Source of the DNA: Phoronis australis
Lineage: Eukaryota > Phoronida > Phoronidae
Reading direction: 5' to 3'
Length of the DNA: 60,000 bases
Assembly: GCA_002633005.1 (NCBI GenBank)
Contig: NMRA01000032.1
Location: 64,001-124,000 of the forward strand
Part shown: positions 1 to 15,000 of the stretch, in pieces
Position numbering within the stretch: the stretch's first letter is position 1
Layout of the letters: every line of letters begins with the position of its first letter
Position numbers and translations under genes: made by a program
Notes under the pieces: model-generated
Databases searched by the model: none
What the model was told of the DNA's origin: nothing
Seen by the model: the letters and a program-made list of their open reading frames with translations, nothing else

Positions 1-73
1 GTGTCATCGCAGCCAGAGACTGTGGAGAGCGACAAATCGCAGAGTATCAATGAAGAAATACATACTGATAAGG
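1..73 (+). CDS. CEP350: CEP350 exon, 5' edge cut by the window
   Basis: Reads in frame from base 1 (VSSQPETVESDKSQS...) to a GTGAG donor at 74, ending in phase 1. The peptide is acidic, low complexity and not diagnostic by itself. It is assigned because its phase fits the next exon. Confidence 0.6.
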
Positions 74-3000
74 GTGAGAGGTCAATGAGTTGAAATTTTA
101 AAACCGCTGTGTGCCTGCCTTCGGTTGAAAAATTAAATTTCTGTAGGGTACATTTAAAGTAGTTTTATAAATTAAACTGGTCTCAATGTGTTTCTTACTG
201 AAACTAAAAGTGATTTTCAGCTTGGAAATTGATGATATTTGGTCAGTGCTTGAGACTATATCAATAATGTGCCAGTGTACTACTAACTAGAGCAAGCCAT
301 CTAAGTCAAGCTAACTAGGTCATTCCAACTCATTACATCCTGAAATACTTTTTAAATACTTGATGAAAGCACGGGCCCTTGAATTTATCCGTTTCTCGTA
401 TCCGCTACTAACACCGACACTAGTAATCTTTTTATGTGGTTGAGTCATCAGAAAATGTGTGTGCCTGAGTATGAAAGGCTGGTTTAAGGCCACTTTAGGG
501 ATGTTGGAAAATCAAGGAAACCCAAAGTCAAGACATTGTAAGCTCTCTCTTGCGTTTTCAAAAATATTTGTCTAAGCCTCTCAGACTAATGTTTTGTCAT
601 CCACCTCAGATGTCAGCTACTCCCAGACTTTTGATGAGTCTGTCTCCGAAGATGAGATCACAGACCAGTCATTTCGCATGGTCTTGCCATCAGAGACACA
701 CCGGCGGCGCGCTAAACACCAGGAGGCCGTGTCCGATCACGTGTCCTTTTCTTCCGATGAGGCTCACCCCAAAGACGGTAGGAAGACTATGATTGTACTT
801 TGTTTGACTGATAACTACTTGTTGTTGATGATACTAGCCCTGTCTTGAAGGAAAACAAATGTGCTTAAAGTTTGTGGACTTTGCCCACAATGCTTTGCAT
901 ATGTCGGACATTTTTATAGCCTTCGCCATTGAATCAAAATGTTCTTTATAACTAACTGCTTTATTACTTTGTATCAGATTTGTTTCAAGGCTAACCAGAT
1001 GTAACTAACTTTCGCTAATCCTTAAGAGAATCCGACAAGTTCAACAAATATTTGGCTGACATTTCAAAATCTAGGTCAATCGAGCAGTGCTTGTTTGTGC
1101 CTTTTGGACAGGGTGGAGTTCCTTTCAGCACAGTGATATTCACAAACAGTGGTTGATTAATCGTTACTTGAGATTGCCACGGTTTCTCACTGGTTGTTAG
1201 GTTGGTGTTAAAGCTTTAATATTAACTGTGACCCAGTGTGTGGACGACTTGAAAACTATTCCTGTTCTTTTACAGTGTTTCGGCAGTAATTATAGTCTCT
1301 TACAGGGACATGCATATGAGAACCAGTTTTCTCCACTGAACAATTGGCGTCAAACTTGTTCTCAAAATTTGGGTCGCCTGCCAGTGTTAGCGACTTTCCC
1401 TGTTTCGGCAGTGGCAGTTCTTATTCAGAACATATGCTCTCAGGCGCTCGTTTTGTCTAAAGTAGAATCGAGGACAATACCACAAGCCTTGAAATGTGAC
1501 AGGCAATGGTTGTGTGTGTCATGCAAAAATGCAGTGGTCGAATTTTCAAGGTCAAAAATTAAATGTCCGTCAGTACATGGAAAACTTTCTTTGCATAATG
1601 AAATATTTACATCTTTAGTTTCTTGGAATACCGAGGCAACAGTTTGTTTATTAATTACATATTAAACTTAATACACACCTGGAAACATAGCAGTGTATTG
1701 ATGTGTCATTGCTGTTTCCTAATGTCCGTGTTATCACGTGTTTGTCTGTCTCATTTCTCTCAACCCTTTCTCACAATGTAGACTATCACTCACGCTGGGG
1801 TCATGTGACACGTAGAGATGCCTCGCTCTCGTATCTTTCCTCTCTCTCCGGTAAGGCTGGATGCTGTGCTCAGACGGATCTCGCTAAATTCCTTTGCTCC
1901 TCGCTTCCATGCAAATCTCTCTCCTGGGCATGGTTTATACAATCCCTTTGATATTATTTTGCTTCCTTTAGCATTTGGAAAGATTTCGATTCTGAGTTCA
2001 CTTGCGTGACATGATTATCTCCAGTTTGGCCAATGGTTGATTTTCATTAACCCATTTCTATTCGTCACAAAAATTTTGTTTGACAGATAGCAGTTTTGAA
2101 ATGTTCAAGTAAGACTTTGAACAACTCTACCCCAATGTAACAAATGATTAATAAAAATTTTGATATTACCCGTGACTCACTATAATTAATAATATCGATT
2201 AACAGTTTATAAAACTTGTCAATATGTTAAAATAGCTGAACTTAGTTTACTTTTAGCCTGCATTTTAGTGCTCGGAGTCAACACTAATGTGGTAATTGCC
2301 CTGCACCAAACAGAAACTAGATCAGTGTTCTTTATAAGAAAACAAAGACTTTTGTTTGCTGCAATATTGTGTACAAAGCTATTGATGAAGTACACATAGC
2401 CATAGTACAGGCCAAGCTCGTATTGTATACACTAGGGCCGGTTTAACGTGAACCTGCTTCAGATCTTCAGTACTATAAGCCTTAGATTTTCCAGAAACTT
2501 TACTGATGATAGCTATGGGCACTCAACATATTGGCCATGCCTTCCAGTGGGAACCTGGCAACATCACATTGTCACATTGAAAAGTGTGTGTGATACAAGT
2601 GTGGATGAAAGAGTGAAGACGGGAAAGCGGGGACCAAGACAGGGGGGTTGTCTGGAAGAGAAATGGTGACGGAGATTTTTGAGGACCTTGAATTGTTTCT
2701 GTTGGGAGGACTTTATAGCTGTTGAAGCTTCAGCTAGAGGACAGTTGTTCCAGCACTGTATATTTCTTGAGTGGTCATACTGTAGTTTTGCAAGAAGTTG
2801 ACCTTCTCTTCTGTAAAAAAGTTGATGGAATTTTGGAAAAAAAATTTTTGCGAAATTTCACCAAACGTTATCTTATTTTAGGGTGTTTTCCCCTTTTTCA
2901 CAGTCTTTCTGAATGTTTAAACTATATTAAAGGATGAGAGCTGATGCATCTTAAGCAATAATGCTTATCCACCAGGTGGCTCTCACGGATACATCTAAAA

Positions 3001-6000
3001 TAGGAGCTGAACAACAGTGTAAACAACGGAAACACATTCAGTTAAATGAATTACCTTACAAAAATCTATGATGCATGTCAGCTGAGTTTGACTTTTTTGA
3101 AAATTTCTGTCTTGTGTGCGTGCACTCAAACAGCACCAATGCACTGAGTCGGCACTTTGTATATATTATGTTGGTAACGGAGGAACATCGTGACTACCTC
3201 CAGTGTGGGTCAGCACTTTTTACGTTCAAAAACAAAGTGTTTTTCATACTTTCAATGACCGTTGTGTATGACTTGGCATGCGTACCTCAGTGCAATACAA
3301 TGAGGGGTCATAGTTTATGACTCAGCATTTTATCAGCTCTGATTTTCATCGAGTCAGTGTGGTGTTTATGTGAGTTCACTTGGACAACACTTTATTAAAC
3401 TGAGTCATCGTGGAATATGTTGACCTTTGAAAAGCACTGACATATGGCTATAGGGTTTATGAATGTTTGAGCAACCCTGTTATTCAATTGATTGATTTAT
3501 GCCAGCACTTGAACAGCACTAAATTTGGACAATACAGCTACAAAAAGTTGTCACAATATATATCAGTACATGGACTTCTGTATTAACCTTGAATGATCAT
3601 TTGATATGACAACACTTAAGAGCATTGAATTACGTTGGATTGACATTGAAAACTTCAGCACTTGAACAGCATTGTAGCACTTTGAGTGACCACCATATTT
3701 GTTAGCAGTTGAACAACTCTGTAAAATACCTACAAATTACCTGTCACATACAAGGTCGTTGACGATGGGCAGTGTAGCACTAAGCGTCTCACCACACTTC
3801 CGCTGACGTTCATTTGTGGATGTGTTCTACTACTCCGGCACCCCTAGTGGCAATTTTATGTTAAGTTTTCATCCACTGTCTGTACTTTAGCCTTTGCTGG
3901 ATCTTTCTGAAATTTAGCATTGGCAGTTCCTATGGAGATGGTAACTGATGACGGCCAGTTTCAGACCAATCCAACTACTAACAGCAACTGCTCCCCTTAG
4001 TGGCACAGTCTGTAACTTCAGAGTTCCTTGGTGCCTTTTATGTAGTTGGACAAGCAAATTTCTATTATGAGTACTACACCTTCTTTCCTTTTTATAATGG
4101 GTTCAATGTATTCTGTGCCAACTAGTTGCCATACAACATTTTTTAGTCTGTTTTGTTGCCGTCTGCTTCAGTCTGTAACCGTCACACTGCACAGAGGAAC
4201 ATTATGAAATTGGAAGATGACGAGCATAGCTGATGTGGATTTTCAAATGGATCCAACTACTGTGGTGCCCCCTTGTGACATTTTTTTTCGCCCCCATGGC
4301 TGTATCTCCTAAACTCTTTGCAAGATGTGTTTTTGAAATTTTGCAATCCTGTTAACTTGACAGCAGATGATCGGATTCGTCTAATGCTGTGGTAATGGCA
4401 ACTTTTTTCCATGTGCCTTTTTATCTTGACAGTTTTTGACGGATTTTCATGAAGTTTAACGACGACACTTTCTTATTTTTGGACAGTGTCAATGTATTCC
4501 TTACTGCCTAATGGTCATTTTTCATCATGCAAATTAACACCCCTAGAAGCACACCATTTGCGGTGCAGTCGTGGACTCATTTCTACACTTTGCGGTGCTC
4601 TTGTTACATTGAGTGATCGTAACATTTATCACCAGTTGAACAATGCAATACATGGAGTGATCATAGCATCCGAACAACACTTAGTCACTTATTACTAAGT
4701 AATACAACATAATTTGAGTGACAGTAATGTTTGACAGTGCTTATAGTAACAGAGCATCCCTGGAGTAACCCAAGTCTTCCAATCTTTCAGCATTGCTCAG
4801 CCACTTTTAATACAGCATTTGAGCAGCACAGAAATGCAGTTTTATCCTTAACTCAGCCAGCTTTTGGAGCAGGCAAGGTGGCTTCTTGTTCCAGCTTTGC
4901 AACATTCTTAATACTAACATTTTAGCCTGGAAATTTCCTGTCTGGATAATTTAGTGTTTTTGCTATTTGTGAATTACAAGCAGGTAATGATTTCAATAAA
5001 TTACTATTGATAAGCTTAATGTCTGTCTTAATGACAAACTTGCAATCGTCTCCGATAGACTTACTATCTGTGACTAGACATGTAACTCTCACCATAGACT
5101 TCCTATCATTGTTGGAGAAGTATGTACAAAAAGTTGTGGTGTGGCCTTAATAGCCACCGTAGTTGACTTGCACTCACAGCTTTACCTTAGACTAGAAGTT
5201 AACATACAATCTAGCTATTTGCTGAGCTGTAAGTCAGGCTAAAATTTGTCCTTCTGGACTCGACGATGCATGACGTGTCTGCCATTTATTGTGACTGATG
5301 AGATCAGCCCGGTGTCAGATCAACTACATTGCTGCACGTGTGCTTGGCTTATGAAACTTCACGCCTAATTTTTACCTGTATTTTTTAAATGTCAAATGGT
5401 AATTGTTTATCAGTCGTACAAATTCTTGTCTGAAAATTAAAAGTTAATGTCTTGTCAGTTGTGAAGTTCTCAAATTAAGAAAGTGGAACCTTTGATGGTT
5501 TCACTTGTTTCATTGAGAATTCTACTTTTATGTACCATAAAGATTGTAGAACAACCCAAGGTGCACAATTTGGAAATTATCGATGAATGTGCACAGAACT
5601 CAGCCCAAAAAGGACTTTAAGAATTTTTAAAGTCATTTTGTTGGTAATTATTATTTTGCTATTAATTAATTAATCTTGCTACATTTTGAATTTGGCAGCC
5701 AAGCTACAACTGAGCGAACTGAGTTCTCCGTTCCTTGGCGATGATTCGTTCAACAAGTTCACCACCGACATGGTGAAGCAATATGTGAGAGAAGAAGAGA
5801 TGAGGGCTCAACACCAGGTGGCGTATCAGTGTGGCGAGATTTTGAATACTGTCAACTAGGAGTTGAACTGTTGAGCAATTTGGAAAGTGCGATTAATGAT
5901 AAAGTTTTTTGAGAACCTGCAGCTTTTTAACTATGCTTACTTTTTAATTGTCCTTTGGCTTTGAAGAACTGTGATATGGCTGTTTCCATTCAAGAGGAAG

Positions 6001-9000
6001 GAAGTTTATACTGACTACAAACAGGTGGCAGTAGTGTGTTAAGCTGTAAAATGCTCCTTGTGGAATTGGCGATTTATCGTTTCTGAATAACTCTAAAAAT
6101 TATTGTCTTTCCTTTTAATGGAGAATATGCTTGTACTGGTTGGAAGAGATTGACAGTAGCATGTTTTTGACAATCTCTCACTTTCCTTTCTGCCACCAGG
6201 CTGCACTGCTAAACCTGCGCGAGAAGGCGCTGAAGGAGAAAACGCGTGCAGAGATGGCGTGGCTGGAGCAACAGAAAAAGAAAATGAGGGATAAAGGAGC
6301 AGACGATTCTTACCCACAGATTAAGAAGAAACAGAGGGGACTCATGCTCAAGCTGAAACAGGAAACAGTAAGTCTCACTTCTGCCTGACCACGACATAGG
6401 TTAAGGGGAGGCACCATTGGCTGATCTAGGGGCCACCAGCCACAACCTGCAAAAATTGCAGAAAGTTTGTGATAGCCTTAAAAACAGTCTGCTGGTGTAT
6501 TTTTTGGCCGGGCTCTTGTTCTTTGTTGACTTCCATGTTAAAAGTAGACGTAGTAACTTATGCATGAAAATTTCCTCTACATGAGAAGGAAACAAATTTA
6601 AAGATATGACAGAGTACTACATACTTTTTAAAACATGTTTAAGTGGTTGAGATACCATTTAAATAAAATAGTCTCTCATGTATTGAGTGCGATTTAGCCC
6701 TGCCAGCACTGTATTTGATTGTGACAGCAGAGAGTCCACGTTCATTTGTACTTTGGCTGATATCAGAAATATACTTTTCTCGCAGAAAGCAGGGCAATTT
6801 AGTGTTGTGATAGCTGATTACATTTTTTATCTTTCAAATGAAATTAATCTTCACTACCACTACCGCCACCAGTATCACACCAGTATCACCACCATCACAT
6901 CCACCACCATCACCACCACATCCATCACCATATCCACCACCATGGACACCACCGCCACCGCCCTAGTTAATGTGTTATCCTCAATCCTCACATTTTGTCG
7001 CAGGCTGAAATCAAACGACTGCAAGAGTCCAACCGTATTGCTGCAGAGAAGAGGAAACTGCTACTGTTGCAACAGGACCAGATCAGTCAACTGAGACAGT
7101 CAACGCTGCAGACACAAGAGAGGCTTAAATCTAGTGGGCCGGACAAACGGGAGACTGTGGACACGGAGGATGAGGTCAGCTCTAAGGTGGGTTGGTAGGA
7201 AGGAGCCTGTGTAGGGTCACGGTGAGGTCATCAGTCAGTTAGGTCGTTTTCAACTGTTAAAGACAAGTTGACTAAGCGATCTGAGCAAGAAAGGGGTTGA
7301 TTTGCCAACAGGTGGAGCTGCGTTTTGAGTTTAAAGAGGTTTGTGTCTTGGTCAAATTTATTGGAGACTGGCGGCAGGCTATTCATGCAATGTGGGTAAT
7401 GAGAACTTAGTAATCTGTATCGATATTCATGAGAGACTGACTGACATCTGTGGAGATTCCGTTGTTTTGTGAAACACAGTTTCAATTAACAGGATCTTTC
7501 CTAAAGTTGAATACCAAATTTTGTACTAGTTGTCAGTGTATGCAATCGTCTCAAGGTATTGGAAATAAAAAATTAGTCATATTCAAGTCACTGAACAATG
7601 GAATAATGCTGAATTATCTGATTCATCGTATTGCAAGACAATTCTGTACATCAAACAGACACCTGATGGAAGAACTGACTGCCAGCCATCGGAGAAACTG
7701 CCAACTGTTGAGTAATTAATTATGAAATTTTGCATTAAACAAAACATGAAAACTTACTGCCAAAATACTTTGGCAGATGAAGGAAAGAAAATGGGAAGAA
7801 ATTGTGATAAATTAGAAACTGACATCAAATTATAGGGACGCTGCATGATGCTTCGTCCTGCAAAGGTGACTAGGAGCTGGTTAGTAAGTGGTTAAGCTAC
7901 AATGTTTGGGGCATATTGAGGAAAGCACACAGACAAGTTAGGTCATTTTTGACACTGTGGAAACACTTGCAATTCTAGCTTTTTTATTTCATTTTGTTTA
8001 TTTGCTGTTTTGGTTATTTTGTGATTATTATCATGATAAATATGAGATATTAAAAGATTCTTCCACTCATAACTAAGCCGTGTTCAATTTGCAGTTGGAA
8101 GATCTTGAAGATGACACTCTCAAATCACCCCGAACCAAAGGTAAGAGTTTATATTTCCATCTGTTTTCAAATAACACTTCACCATAACTGTCAGACTCCG
8201 CAAAACATGAACGGACATCTAGTCAGAATTATTTGATTGTTTAGTTAAAATAGTGTTTTCATCGACTTTCGGCCTAGTTTTAATGTGACCGTATGATTCC
8301 TAGCCACGAAATGCATATTTGTGTACAGACTTGTAAGTATTGACATATTGCAAAGTGAGTTTTTCGAAATTTATTAAGAATTGAAAAGGATTCTAGTCGA
8401 AAAATTGACTTTTTGTTTGTCAAATTATGTGTTTGCCAACATTGTCCAGTTTATGTTGAAAACTTCTTTGTCGTAACTTTAACCGAGCCAGATGCATCTG
8501 AATAAATTTGAAAATTTTTTAAAACCTTTAAGCTGTAGTAAGCCAAGCACTAATTTCAGTTCCTGTAGATGATGATTTCAGAGCTTAAGATTTCATTTCT
8601 TAACTTGTATTCCAGATTACAAGTCAGACTCAGACGTTGCAACAGAACATTCCCAGATTCCAGGGACGAGCATCAAGTCTGCCAGTGATACATCTGTCCT
8701 CAACCAGCTCAAAAAGTTCAAGTTTGATAAAAAGTGAGCTTAGTTAAATCCCTGTTCTTGCCCAGGTTTATCAAAATTGTGCTATATGGGAGTTGCTGTT
8801 CTTTAACACTTATGTTGACTAGCTGTACATGTTTTTTTTGGATTTTACAGTTGGCAAATTATTTATTTGGTTAGTCTTTTACTGAAGGTGTTCAATTGTA
8901 CTTTTATTACAGTGTAAACTAATTGATATAGTGTAAGTCAGTTTGCTGAATACACACCAGTACTGAACAAAGCAAAACACCATTTCCTGTCATGACTGTT

Positions 9001-12000
9001 CATTCTGTAAATAGCATTAAATGACTGGTAAGAACTGTTCTCATGGAAATTTCTAATTACAGTGTGGCTTAGCCACAACTTTCCTGTTAATGCCCCTTCA
9101 TTCTTGCTAATAGGGAAAACTGTTCTCATGACAACGAATTCGACCTCTTCCCAGCCGTCATGATGGAATTTCGTATTAACTTGTCTCTGAATATTTTTGA
9201 GATGTACTGTGCGTAATGTTTGGCTGAATCTGCATGTCATGCTTTCATGCACAAGTTTTGATTGTTAATTAATAGACTGACTGTTTCTGTACATCCTGGG
9301 GCAGAAATGGGGCGTGGGCACGACATTATTTTTAAGGAGAACATTATTATTTCTCGTGTGAGTAATATAACGTAATAGTCTGGTAGTAGTCAATAAATTT
9401 CCCATTCTATAAAATAATCCTGTTTAATGCAACTGCAAGTAAATAGGAAAGTTTTTTACTAATAATGTTATTCGTCCCTTAAGGTAATAATCTTGTTTCC
9501 AGACTTTGATTCCAGTGGTTTTCAAGACACCGAAAAGTCATGTTTGTTGAGACTTTTCACTCAATGTTTAACTTGAATAAATAATTTTAGGTTTTTAACG
9601 CTGCGAGAACAAAAATTGGCGGAGCGCCGTAAACAGGCGGAACAACTGCTGGAATGGAAGAAGAGACTTGACCGCGAAGAGGAGGAGATATACAAGATGG
9701 AAAAGGAAGCCATCAACGTCTGGGAGAAGGGGAAGAGGTCAAAGGTCACAGGGGCCAGTGGAAAGGTCAAAGAGGCAGAGAGAAAAGGTTAGGATCTTCA
9801 AGCATTTGATGTAATGTTTTCTGTAAGATAAAAGTTTGCTAGAAAATATATTTAAAAGTGAACAATAAAAAAAAATTCAAAAATATCTTGATTTTATTGG
9901 ATTTGTATGAAAATACAGAAATTCATGCATGCAGAAGCAAATGATAATTATATCCAGTAAAATGTTAGTACTCAAGTCAAGTATTTGAGTGATTGAAATC
10001 TTGCTAAAGCTTCAAGGTAGGTGATTTTCATTAGGCCACAAAGGCACCTGACTTGTTTGTTTTTTAAAGTTTGACAATCTGCTTGACGTTCACCACATGG
10101 ATATTCCATACACCAGTTGTCCCTATTGTTCATTTAGAAACGAAGCCAGAGAAAGCCGTTGCGCACAGTGAGAACAAGTCGCGTGAAGCAGTTAATGAAT
10201 CGATCAACACTACAATTACCGACAAATCTGTCACCGAGCAAGTTTCCTCTGAGAAAAGTCGCATGCACTTACGTTCAGCTAGTGACAGTTCTATCTCGGA
10301 GGAGATTATTCAGGCCAAGGCCGACAGAGGTCGCCTACGCAGTGAAAGTGAAAGTTCCGTACCGGAGGAGATCCAGTCAGCGGCCACTGAGAAGGGACAC
10401 AGGTGCAGTATTTTTTTTTTAAATTTTGGTCTATTCTCGGCGAAATTTTGAAGCAAAGTTTCAATGCTAATTTTCAAATAATTTAGTTTGCTATTTTTCT
10501 GATTTCCTGCCGGGGGGGTTTGCGTTTTTTCAGTGAAGCCAGAAGTATTATTCGAATTTGTTAACTGTAATTTTTAAAGCTGCCATCCCATGATTGACTG
10601 TAGACAATATAGTGGTAGAAGCCGATGCCATTTTAAAAGGAATTGTGAATTGAAGGAGACATTTTCTCATCAAAATGGCGTGTACTAATAGAATATTTCG
10701 TCAAGAAGTGACTGGCACTTAAATGTCATGAAACCTAATTTACCAAGCGTGGTGCTGGTCTTAAAAAATAACACATAGAATGATAGATATTTTGCACTGC
10801 ACATGTTTACTAAAACATCACTTTGTACGACTTTGATAAAACACGTTTATGGTAAAAGTTCTCCAATTTTGGACAGTAAATTATTTTTCTCAGGGTTGGA
10901 GCTTGTTCCAAAGTCTAGAAATAGACAATGTTAGCCATCCTAAAATTCAAGAATCACCAGAAAGAGGGCAAAATTACCACTCTGTAGATTGAAAACATGT
11001 CCGAAATTTGAGAAATATGAATTTGCTGCTGTTCCATATTCCAGATTTCAAGAAAATTCATTTTTGTGGAAGTTTCTGTGTTTCATATTCTAGATACTGT
11101 TCCAGTTGTAGATTTTTGGCCGTAATTATAACATACTTTATGTACACCTCTGTTGAGTATAATTATAGTACTGTGCATTGTCACAACAGCTGCACACTTG
11201 TTTTTCCAGACGCAGTGGCAGTGAAAGCTCCATCGCTGAGGATGTTGTCAGTGCGAGCCAGTCTCGCTCTAGTAGTATTGCTGAAGACGTACCATCCATG
11301 AGTCAGGCAAAGTAAGTTGAACACTGTTTATAGTGGAGCTGTCAGGCAAAGTAAGTTGAACACTGTGTGTATAGTGGAGTCTTATGGGGAAGTTCGATTT
11401 GTTCAGTCTGTCTCATTAGCAAATCCGGATCCATGATTTAGTGGCTAGCTGTCTGGTGTATGCCCTTATCCCGTGACATTGCACATATTGGAAAATTGGG
11501 AAACATGCAATTAGGTCCAGTTGATTTAAAACGTTCGAATTGTCAGGAATGCATAAATATTAATAGCGTTTGTCATAGTCCAGGAAGTCTAAGTCCATTA
11601 AAAGTGGTGATTTTTGAAAGTTTATGTGGAACTTGCCAACAGAACTGTTTCTAGCGAAACGTCTTCAACACTATTGTAACTGAGTGAAAGTATGTATTTC
11701 CTGAAATCAGAAAGCATGCAGAGTTTAATTTTTGACTTATTACAATATGCTAACCATGGCGTCATATGACAGTGTCTTTTGTGGAATTGAGTCATAAAGA
11801 AAATAGATACTTTCATAACAAAACACCGGTATTAATAGCATGTCGACCAAATTTTGTTTGATATACAAAAAACGTTCTTGTTAGGTCACAAATATATAGT
11901 TGGGTTTTTGTTTTTGAAAATCACATTCGGTGTTGCGGAATTTTTTGTATTTGCTCCGCCTGTGATGAGAAAAATGATATGGGAATTTTTTATCTTTTCT

Positions 12001-15000
12001 TAAAAAATTCATAGCATTTCAAGCTCTGCTTAGTATGTGTCTTAGTGCAGCTTTTCAAAAAGAACTAGACCTTGGCTGAAATTGATGTGGGCTGCATTTC
12101 TTTTGTGTTTTTAGTCATGTTTGAGACGAGAACCAACTACGCTTTTGTGTGACCTTACACTTTTCTAAAATATTGTTTTGTTTTATTTAGTTTTTGATTT
12201 CTTCTTAAAAATCATAAGTATCCTATATTTGATAGGCCCTCATGCAAAACTGCATTATAAAGAAACAATTTCTAGCATAATTTTGTAGTGAACAGAAATG
12301 GTAGTATCTGAGTTTCAATGAATTCAATCAGCTAGTTCTGAAGCATGGTGCTCCTAAGTTACGAGACAGATGTGAATGTTTTTCAAGATCCTACACAACC
12401 CTAAACGGGGAGTTTATCCAAGGGCTGTACTTACATAATAATAAATAATTCTATGTTCTGTTTCAATTTAGGAAGTAACAAATTCCATGACTTGTTCACA
12501 CCACTTCCAATAACATATTCGACACTTGATAATTCTAAATTTGAATTCTATCTTCATTCAATAAATCTTCATTCTGACCTATTTGCAAGAAACACGATTT
12601 ATTCTGTATTTTATTATAAGAAGTCTGTCTTCATCAAGATCATTGCTTTCAATTCATTTGATTATAGATTCAAGACTTGCCATTAATTAACGTGTAAAAC
12701 TATCTTCATCCAGGAAGTCCAACACTATCCAGACCATTGTTTCCGACCAGTCAAACTACACTCAAGACATAACGTTTAATGTCTATTTTGTCTTAATCCA
12801 GGAAGTCTGATTCGATCCAAACCATTGCCTCCTACCAGTCCAGTAATGGGGAATACTCCGCGGACACGTTCGAGTCATCCTCTGCCCCTGTTAAAAAAAC
12901 TACACCCTCATCCAAATCCGAGAAGGTATCTACACGCAGCCTGCTTTCTCAGGACGCCAGTTTGTCACCACGCTCTGTCAAAGCACCACGCTCTCCTCTG
13001 TATCCACGGCGACGCGGATCTGAAAGCGAATCAGAAGATTCTTTCTCGCAAACACATTCAGGTTGGTGCAGTGACCTTTGGGAAGCTTGCTTTGCTGGGA
13101 ATGAATGTTGCACTGTTATGGCGGTGTTCTGAATATTGTGTTAATATATAATTGTATAATTACCTGTTCCCTAGTAAGCAATTTAAGCATAATCCCGCGA
13201 GTTGACGGAGTTGATATCTGGTCTTTTCTAAAGAGCATTCGTTTTGACTGGTTCATAACTTTTTTTAATCTCTCTGGTAACTTGTAATACATGTTATAGG
13301 AATATCTCCACTGTCTTTGTAAGTATTTAACATTCACTCCAACCAATCCGTTATTCAGTCTTATTGAATTTGAACATTCTTCTCAACTTAAAATGAAAAG
13401 TGGGACAGGGAATAAATATTTTCTTTGGGGTGAACTAAAACAACATTTTCTTGGACCCTGCGCATACAGAGACAGCCTCTGACCAAAGTGACGCGGAGGG
13501 TCGTATTAGGGCGTTGGCGGAGCAGCTCAAGAGACGTAAGAGTGAGGCAGAGAGACTGAAGAAGGAGCAGAAGAAGCGACAGAAGGACCGTCTGAAGGCA
13601 AAGGAGGCATCACTACTTAAGCAAATTGAGGTGAGTTGGTGACTATAGGGGTTTCACTGAGGTCAGCCTTAGACCCTGGCTTTGCCATGAGGGGGAAGAG
13701 CATGGCCACATCCCTGTTGTTCATTAGAAAAAGGCATTCACGCTGGTCAAAATTTGTTTCAGTTTTGCAATTTAGAAACCCCTTCTTCATTCAAAGTGTC
13801 CCAGTGTTGCCGTTAATTTCAAACCACTTCTCTATCAGTTGCCAACTATTTCGCGCTTCGTCCCCTCGTGTTGAATATTTCTGATCATATCACTGGCCTT
13901 ACAAGACAGTCTAACCTCATTACATTGTGCCTTGTAAATAATAGTTATTACTGGACTCCGACTATGAAAGTTAAGCTGGTGTGGTAACGACATAGGAACA
14001 AGGTTTTTACCTTATTCATAAGTCAAAGATTATTATTGTCTACATATTGAATCATTTGATGTTGACCCAACCTTGGCAGGGATTGTGGAAGATTCCAACT
14101 TCCTCAATTTTAGCTGCAAGTATGGTCTAACTCTCACTGAATTATGTTGTTTTACTGTAAGCAATTTGTAGATTGAGAAGATATATTAACCACATCACCA
14201 ATTGTATTCCAAATGTTCACCCCACCTTTATTATGTACGCAGGCTTACGACAATGTGATCAGCCAGGTGAAGGCAGACCTTCAGTATGAGCTTGAACATG
14301 AACCAATTAAAAACGGGGTCAAACCACAGATCAAGCAACCTCGTGTGGCTGAGTCCAAAAGGTTGAAGAAACCACAGGTAGTTAAATGGCTCTGTTAGCC
14401 GTTTGGTGAAGAAACCAAGGGTTGTAGTAATACTTAACTATTGACCTACATGGTAAAATAATGGGCCAAAATTGTGTTTCCCCTCAATGACGGGTGAGGA
14501 CTCATCATCGGTCTTTTCAGCTGCTCTCATTGTGAATTTATTTAAACTTCTTTAAAAGATTTTCTGACCACTTCAGTGAACTCACTAATTTCCAAGTGGA
14601 CCCAGTGGGAAATAATTACGTGAAATGGTTAATGAAGTAAATAAATTAGTTTAGTGTTTATAAATTAGTTACTTTGTACAATTAGATGAATAAACAAAAT
14701 AGAGTAAAATAATGATTAGCTGAGGCTACAGTCCCGATTCAGGCACAGAGTCCCTGTACTTCTGTTTAAAGACGTGGACATTGGGCTCGTTCGTGACGGT
14801 AGTCCGCACTCCATTGTAAGTGACGGTACCTCCGTAAGCAAAAAGCAAAAAAATTTTTGCCGCAGATGTTTTTAGGTTCATATGGCACCAGGCAGCCATA
14901 AACACTTACTCTTGACCATTATGATGGGAATTTCTGCTTTCAGTCTGTTGTCATTATGTGGAGTTATTGGTTGTAGTGTCAGATTATCTGTGACATTTTG

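Noticed and set aside
1228-1665. 145-aa plus-strand frame in the large CEP350 intron
   Set aside because: No recognisable domain, no good splice sites in phase, and it sits inside an intron of a well-supported gene.
6687-7094. 135-aa Thr/Ser/Ile-rich frame
   Set aside because: Produced by the CAC/CAT microsatellite and by the wrong frame of the real exon at 7004.
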